In this document: piece after piece, positions 50,136 to 54,802 of the stretch
How positions within the stretch are numbered: the first letter of the stretch is position 1
Layout of the letters: every line of letters begins with the position of its first letter
Source of the DNA: Lachnospiraceae bacterium
GTDB lineage: Bacteria; Bacillota; Clostridia; Lachnospirales; Lachnospiraceae
Direction of reading: 5' to 3'
Length of the DNA: 54,802 nucleotides
Assembly (NCBI GenBank): GCA_014804655.1
Contig: JAAUZK010000028.1
Span: 55,731-110,532, forward strand
Translations under genes and position numbers: made by a program
The notes under the pieces: generated by a model
The model's database searches: none
The model's input: only the letters and a program-made list of their open reading frames with translations
Told to the model about the DNA's origin: nothing

Positions 50136-52673
50136 ATGTTTCAACCGATAATTGTAATAAATAAACGTATTTTTAAACAAAATAAAGGGCGCAATCTTGT
50201 GGCAGTGCTTGCCATTGTGCTTACCACATTGATGTTTACCACGCTCTTTGTATTAAGTCAGAGTATGAGCAAGAACATTATCGAGATGACTTATAAGCAG
50301 ACAGGATATGATGCGCAGGCGTCTTTTAAATCTATTACGGAGGAGCAGGCAGACATGATCGCCTCCCATCCCGATGTGGCGGAGGTGGGGCACAGCCTGG
50401 TGGCAGGGCTTGCGGAGGATCAGCGTGTCTCGGGACGACAGGTGGAAGTGCGTTGGGCGGATGAGAGCTATGCAAAGCACTCTTTCGCACTGCCGGACAC
50501 CGGAAGGATGCCGCAGAATGAGGATGAGATCGCGCTGGACACTATGGTACTTACCAGACTGGGAGTGCCCCACGAGTTAGGCGAGACGGTGACATTGCAT
50601 TGGATGGCGGATTTTAGGACGAAAGAGTTGATCACTTCCACTTTTACCCTATGCGGATTCTGGGAGGCAAATGAATCCAGTTATGCCAGTATGGCGTGGG
50701 TGAGCAGGGACTTTGCGGATGAGGCGGTGGAGTCGATTGGAGGACCTGATCCTGAGACAATGATGGGGATATATATGGCACAGGTAAGTCTCTACAGTGA
50801 TAAAGATATCGAAGGCAGCATGGATCGCATTTTGTCGGAACTGGGGCTTGCGGATTTGGAATATGGTGTCAATCTGGCGTATTCTTCCGAGATGAACCGG
50901 ATGGCAGTACAGGAGAATCTTCCGATGTATCTGGGAATGGTTCTGGTTTTTGCGGCGGGATATTTGATCATCTACAATATTTTTCAGATTTCCGTTACTG
51001 CGGATATACAATTCTATGGTAAACTGAAGACCCTTGGAATGACTAAGAAGCAGATTAAAAAACTGATCTACGCGCAGGCGGGACGGCTGTGCGCCATCGG
51101 CATCCCGCTCGGACTGATTCTGGGGTATCTGCTGGGTGCGGTGTTGGTACCTGTACTGATCAGCTTTCAGGCAGGAAGTGTGTCGGCAAGTCCGGTTATT
51201 TTTATCGGCTCTGCGCTTTTTGCGGGATTGACTGTATTGGTCTCCTGTATGCGCCCGGCAAAACTGGCTGGAAAAGTATCTCCCATAGAAGCGCTGCGGT
51301 ACAGCGATGTAACCCGGAGCGGGCGTGGAAGGAAGAAACGTCCGGAAAGTGCGTCGTTATCTGCACTGGCCTGGTCAAATCTGGGCCGAAACAGGAAACG
51401 TACCGTTACCGTGATCTGTTCCCTCACTTTGGGGCTGACGCTGATGAGCTGTTTTTATGCCAAGAATGCCTCTTTTGATATGGAGAAATATCTGGAAGGG
51501 TTGACGATAGCAGATTATCAGATCGATGAGGCGACCAGTGAAGCTTATATGACAGGATACGATCCGCAAGGCGATTCCTTGAGCGGAGAACTGCTTCGAC
51601 TAATTGAGTCAATAGAAGGGTTGGAGTCAGTGGGGCATCTGTACAGCCACGAGACGCAGATTGCGCTGAGTGAACAGACAATAGAAAACATACAGGGATT
51701 TTATACCGAAGATATATTGGATTCCTGGGCATCCTATGATCCGACAGGTGTGGAGGCGATGCAAAGAGCCCTGGAAGAGCAGAAAGCTTACAGTGTTATT
51801 TACGGTATAGACGGCATACCGTTAGATGTGTACAGCCAAGAAGAATATTGGGAGAACGGCAGTTTTGACGGGGAACTTTTTGCGACAGGCAAATATGTGC
51901 TGGCATTGGGACCGGGCATGGAACCGGGTATAAAGGAGCAGGCTATGCCTACGGTATCTGTGGGGGATTCGGTGGACATAGAGGGCAGAGAGTACACAGT
52001 CATGGCGGTACTCAATAGTCTGCAGCCGGTAACGGAGGGGGCCTATGAAGGCGGTCCACGGGATAGTTTCTATCTGGATTTTATTATGCCCACAGAGACG
52101 TTCCGGGAATGTTGGCCGGAAAATACTTTGCGAAAGCTGTATTTTAACGTAGCAGATGAGAAAATAGAAGAGGCACAGAAAAAGATAGATGCGTACTTTG
52201 CCCGGACGGGATTGACTTTGTCAGTCACTTCCAGACAATCCATGACGAGGCAGTATGAGCGCGAGACCAGATCAAGCGCTGTTATGGGAAATGCGGTCAG
52301 CATTGTGATTGCACTGGTAGGAGTACTGAACTTTATCAACTCCATGATTACATCCATTGTCGCCAGAAAAAAGGAATTTGCCATGATCCAAAGTGTGGGC
52401 ATGACAAAACCGCAGTTATGCAAACTGCTTGTCTTAGAAGGTCTGGATTATGTGGGATTGACTCTGATAGTCACTTATGTTCTCAGTGTATTTGTCGTAG
52501 GGATCGGGGTGCGGGTTATGGTGGAAGGAGGGTATACTACGTTTCGGTTTACGTTATTGCCGCTTGTGGTGTGTACGCCGATTCTGGTGGTGTTTGCGGT
52601 TGGGATACCTTATATGTGTTTTAGGAATCTGGAGAGGGACAGTTTGGTGGTAAGGCTTAGGGCGGAGGCGTGA
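50136..52673 (+). CDS. FtsX-like ABC transporter permease, second pair
   Basis: The 845-residue protein has the same layout as the permease at 46618: an N-terminal span (about 20-42), an outer domain with GRMPQNEDEIALDTM (matching GRMPESDDEIALDEL in the paralogue), FtsX segments LVFAAGYLIIYNIFQISVTADIQFYGKLKTLGM and NFINSMITSIVARKKEFAMIQSVGM, and final spans. GGGAGGACAGGG precedes ATG 50136. It works with the ATPase at 49353, 114 bases upstream. The third structured repeat begins 36 bases after its stop codon. Confidence 0.88.
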   Translation: MFQPIIVINKRIFKQNKGRNLVAVLAIVLTTLMFTTLFVLSQSMSKNIIEMTYKQTGYDAQASFKSITEEQADMIASHPDVAEVGHSLVAGLAEDQRVSGRQVEVRWADESYAKHSFALPDTGRMPQNEDEIALDTMVLTRLGVPHELGETVTLHWMADFRTKELITSTFTLCGFWEANESSYASMAWVSRDFADEAVESIGGPDPETMMGIYMAQVSLYSDKDIEGSMDRILSELGLADLEYGVNLAYSSEMNRMAVQENLPMYLGMVLVFAAGYLIIYNIFQISVTADIQFYGKLKTLGMTKKQIKKLIYAQAGRLCAIGIPLGLILGYLLGAVLVPVLISFQAGSVSASPVIFIGSALFAGLTVLVSCMRPAKLAGKVSPIEALRYSDVTRSGRGRKKRPESASLSALAWSNLGRNRKRTVTVICSLTLGLTLMSCFYAKNASFDMEKYLEGLTIADYQIDEATSEAYMTGYDPQGDSLSGELLRLIESIEGLESVGHLYSHETQIALSEQTIENIQGFYTEDILDSWASYDPTGVEAMQRALEEQKAYSVIYGIDGIPLDVYSQEEYWENGSFDGELFATGKYVLALGPGMEPGIKEQAMPTVSVGDSVDIEGREYTVMAVLNSLQPVTEGAYEGGPRDSFYLDFIMPTETFRECWPENTLRKLYFNVADEKIEEAQKKIDAYFARTGLTLSVTSRQSMTRQYERETRSSAVMGNAVSIVIALVGVLNFINSMITSIVARKKEFAMIQSVGMTKPQLCKLLVLEGLDYVGLTLIVTYVLSVFVVGIGVRVMVEGGYTTFRFTLLPLVVCTPILVVFAVGIPYMCFRNLERDSLVVRLRAEA

Positions 52674-52709
52674 GAAATTCTTGAATATGATTGGGGAGGC
52701 ATAAGGTGG

Positions 52710-52935
52710 GGCATATCGCATAAATGGGCCGATTGTGTCGGGCTGCGGTACATGGATTTTCTAAATATTCCGGCAGGGTTGTGGAAACGGACGCGACCGC
52801 CCTCTACAAGCCGTCCGGGCTTGGTTCGGGCTTTGCGGGACATCCGTGTCCCGCAATCGCTGGTTGGTGAGCGGAATATTAAGAAAATCTCATGTGCCTT
52901 CGCAAGACACAAGCGGCCCATTTATGCGATATGCC
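52710..52935 (+). repeat. Structured repeat, copy 3 (226 bp)
   Basis: Related to the elements at 22950 and 27976. The ends 52710-52731 and 52914-52935 are exactly complementary over 22 bp, starting GGCATATCGCATAAATGG. TTGTGTC/GACACAA (52733-52739/52906-52912) adds a further helix. ACATG-GATTTTCT (52750-52762) pairs with 52882-52895, where copies 1 and 2 have ATATG/CATAT. The apical hairpin CGGGACA/TGTCCCG (52836-52842/52847-52853) gains a G-C pair. It lies between the permease gene and the psiE promoter. Confidence 0.85.
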
Positions 52936-52989
52936 GGGCTCAACTTATGGAAGGGGTGGGGTGTTTTGTCGTAAATGGGGTGGTTGGCG

Positions 52990-53018
52990 TTGTAATATTA
53001 TCCTTGTTCCACTATAAT
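52990..53018 (+). promoter_or_regulatory. Promoter of the PsiE-like gene
   Basis: TTGTAA (52990-52995), 17 bases and TATAAT (53013-53018), about 80 bases before the start codon and 55 bases after repeat copy 3. Confidence 0.65.
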
Positions 53019-53098
53019 GAAGTTAGTGTAGATGATGTTGTATGGCTTGAATAGAGTGGAAAAGAAAGTTAACTTGTCGGATGTGGAGAGGGAGTTTT

Positions 53099-53557
53099 AT
53101 GGACAAATTATTGGGTCGGTTCAAGAAAAACATACAGAGAGTGGGAGAAGGACTGGAGCTTGTCATGGCGGTTATTGTGCTGGCGGGGATTCTGCTGACG
53201 ATCTGCAGCCTGCTGAGCGATTTCGAGGTTTTCCGTGCTATGCTGGATGATACCGCCGAATTTAAGCCTTTTCTGGAAGATGTATTTGTGATCGTGATCG
53301 GGATCGAGTTCTTACAGATGTTATGCAGACCTAACTCGGATAATGTTATGGAAGTGCTGATCTTCTTAGTGGCACGGCATATGATTCTGGGAGACACGAC
53401 TCCTTTTGAAGACTTCATATCGGTGATCAGCGTCGGGCTCCTGTGTCTGGGGCGCAGATACCTGCATGTGATGAAGGAGAAAGAGAAGGAGCAGGAGCGT
53501 CAGCGAGTCAGAGAGTCAGAGCAGAGAAAGGAACAAGAATCGGAGAAACTGCCCTGA
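53099..53557 (+). CDS. PsiE-like membrane protein
   Basis: The 152-residue protein has about four hydrophobic segments (about 20-40, 62-82, 88-105, 110-125) with the PsiE-family layout, including FLEDVFVIVIGIEFLQML and NVMEVLIFLVARHMIL. A highly charged Lys/Glu/Arg coiled-coil tail (about 128-152) follows. PsiE is named from phosphate-starvation induction in E. coli; its biochemical role is unknown. ATG 53099 follows GAGAGGGAG; an earlier in-frame ATG is less likely. No Pho-box is evident. The lipoprotein gene downstream is convergent. Confidence 0.75.
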   Translation: MDKLLGRFKKNIQRVGEGLELVMAVIVLAGILLTICSLLSDFEVFRAMLDDTAEFKPFLEDVFVIVIGIEFLQMLCRPNSDNVMEVLIFLVARHMILGDTTPFEDFISVISVGLLCLGRRYLHVMKEKEKEQERQRVRESEQRKEQESEKLP

Positions 53558-53581
53558 CTGCCAGACGGATATAGTGAATTG

Positions 53582-54172
53582 CTATTGATATGTGCACCCA
53601 TTCAGGAATGTAGTCAGCATATCCCGTAAATCTTCGTCGTATTCTTCTATACAGGTCAATTCGATACATACAGCACAGTTTTCATAAACCCCGAATGCCG
53701 ATATACCTCGTGCATAGGGGTTTTCTTCGTTTATAAAATTGTATGTGATCATGGTATAGGACTGTTCGCCGTAAGTGACGGTTTCTTCATTGGTCACGTC
53801 ATAATTATTCTGTCCGGCCGACAGCCACGTATCCACGTTCTCCTGGGCGGATTCGGCGTTATTGTATTCTCCGACCAGCAGGTAAAGCTGTGCGTCGTAC
53901 AGATCGACGGTATCGCCGCCCGCGTTTTCGAATGGCTGGGCACTTCCGGCAGTCCATGAAGCGTAGTAGAGTCCGTCCGAAGATAAAGTATCCATGTTGT
54001 TTAACAGTGTCAGACGTTCATCGGTGTTTGGCGCGGTCAAATGGCTGCCCACCGTTATATATTCTGTATTGACATCGACAGCAGTGTCCTCGTCAAAGAT
54101 GGAAGGGAGAACGGAACAGCCGGTCAATGTTAGCGTGAGACATAAGATACAGGCACAGATTTTTCTTTTCAT
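53582..54172 (-). CDS. Lipoprotein of unknown function
   Basis: The 196-residue protein has a lipoprotein signal with lipobox LTGC (C19), a short Asp-rich linker and a mixed alpha/beta outer domain (about 35-196). Pieces are TLLNNMDTLSSDGLYYASWTAG, DLYDAQLYLLVGEYNNAESAQENVDTW and a C-terminal ELTCIEEYDEDLRDMLTTFLNGC. I do not recognise a family. A good AAAGGAG lies before ATG 54172 on the minus strand; a longer in-frame start would precede the signal peptide. It lies 55 bases after the partial gene at 54228, probably in the same operon. Confidence 0.75.
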   Translation of the reverse strand: MKRKICACILCLTLTLTGCSVLPSIFDEDTAVDVNTEYITVGSHLTAPNTDERLTLLNNMDTLSSDGLYYASWTAGSAQPFENAGGDTVDLYDAQLYLLVGEYNNAESAQENVDTWLSAGQNNYDVTNEETVTYGEQSYTMITYNFINEENPYARGISAFGVYENCAVCIELTCIEEYDEDLRDMLTTFLNGCTYQ

Positions 54173-54227
54173 GGATAACTCCTTTCGGTGGAAAATGTTA
54201 TTGGTGCAGTGCATTCGCCCCTGGGGA

Positions 54228-54802
54228 TCAATTTATATAACTGTTATACAATAAATCCCACAACGCGCTGCATTCTTCCGTATTCGCAGACACTTTATCG
54301 GTATAGAAACAGCGCCTTCCCAGATATAGACCGGCGAGTACTTCCTGGTTGCTTCCGGTGACAGTTTGTCCTGCTATGGTTTCGGTATATACACCGGTTT
54401 CGGCTTCGGACAGTACAGGGCAGTCCGCCCACAGTATAGTTTTATCCGCAACAGAATAGTCCGCCTGAGAGGGACAGCTTCCGTCGGGAGCGGCAAGAAC
54501 CTGATATTCCTGTTGAAAAGCCTGCGGTTCGTCCATCAGGAAAAAGTAACTCTCGCCCTCGGAAATATCAGCCATCAGAGTGATCTCAGAGGCATATTGA
54601 TAATAAGCGGTTTCCGCATCGGCAGTCTGGCTGTCACTGGTATACTGGTTGATCTGTACGATAACCTCCCCGTCCCCATTATAATCCCCGGCCAGTGAGA
54701 TAAAGAGCTGCTCCAGGGCCGATACCGTATCCTGCGGAAGCGCCGCTTTGCCTACATAAGCAATCTGCAGATCAGGAGATTTAGTAAAAAGTCCCAGCGC
54801 AT
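54228..54802 (-). CDS. Partial protein of unknown function, C-terminal part
   Basis: The frame is open to the window edge, so the N-terminus lies beyond 54802; 190 residues are visible. The first part includes SLAGDYNGDGEVIVQINQY, in which DYNGDGEV resembles a calcium-binding EF-hand or dockerin-type loop. The remainder (MADISEGESYFFLMDEP...LYLGRRCFYTDKVSANTEEC) is polar with no membrane segment. It is probably an extracellular or membrane-attached protein, transcribed with the lipoprotein that follows it. Family not recognised. Confidence 0.6.
   Translation of the reverse strand, partial: ALGLFTKSPDLQIAYVGKAALPQDTVSALEQLFISLAGDYNGDGEVIVQINQYTSDSQTADAETAYYQYASEITLMADISEGESYFFLMDEPQAFQQEYQVLAAPDGSCPSQADYSVADKTILWADCPVLSEAETGVYTETIAGQTVTGSNQEVLAGLYLGRRCFYTDKVSANTEECSALWDLLYNSYIN

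Noticed and set aside
52752..53054. 100-codon open frame across repeat copy 3
   Set aside because: It begins in a helix of the repeat and runs through the psiE promoter; frame not shared with the other copies.

Overview
The window looks like chromosome of a Gram-positive, gut-type anaerobe of the Lachnospiraceae/Clostridia. The evidence is consensus sigma-A promoters with AGGAGG-type ribosome binding sites, lipoproteins with Gly/Ala-Asp-rich linkers after the lipobox, a PadR/HAAS/DUF4097/PspC envelope operon, an [FeFe]-hydrogenase maturation operon, a DUF6465 protein and a beta-manno-oligosaccharide phosphorylase cluster. No phage, IS transposase, CRISPR array, rRNA or tRNA was recognised. 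Almost every gene is on the + strand.

Layout. 1-3570: the end of a DinG/XPD-like helicase, endonuclease IV (minus strand) and a cytoplasmic GH13 glucosidase. 3590-8824: a complete branched-chain amino-acid type ABC importer (livJHMGF). Its promoter is followed at once by an intrinsic-terminator hairpin, and large hairpins fill two of its gene gaps. 9027-9347: a self-contained gene for a 35-residue peptide. 9378-12997: a heterodimeric ABC exporter with one degenerate ATP site. 13037-22901: a manno-oligosaccharide locus with a LacI regulator, an AraC regulator, a binding lipoprotein, two permeases, a 2-epimerase and two GH130 phosphorylases. 23239-27738: a DUF6465 gene, a possible attenuator, a tiny upstream reading frame and hydE-hydG-hydF. 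28464-31274: a PadR-controlled envelope-stress operon with an array of AATATTATA operators. 31360-37283: an ECF-transporter S component, a PF06541 membrane protein, a 7TM/degenerate-GGDEF/HD-GYP protein, and an ECF sigma factor with a membrane partner.

37286-52673 is a dense signalling and transport region. An OmpR-type regulator and an intramembrane-sensing kinase of the BceRS type are followed by an HD-GYP response regulator, a hybrid kinase with REC and Hpt domains, and a hybrid kinase fused to a DegV lipid-binding domain. Two tandem ABC ATPase/FtsX permease pairs come next. Seven genes (37370-49128) are packed as one apparent operon. The second ABC pair has its own promoter with direct repeats at an 11-bp period, as expected for an OmpR-family site. 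The window ends with a PsiE-like membrane protein, a lipoprotein and a partial gene.

The two most interesting observations are these. First, a repeat of about 226-230 bp occurs three times (22950, 27976, 52710) in the same orientation. Its long terminal inverted repeats have diverged between copies by paired, compensatory changes, so a folded structure rather than a protein appears to be under selection. Second, a histidine kinase-receiver-DegV fusion at 43227-45962 would tie a fatty-acid-binding domain to phosphorelay signalling.
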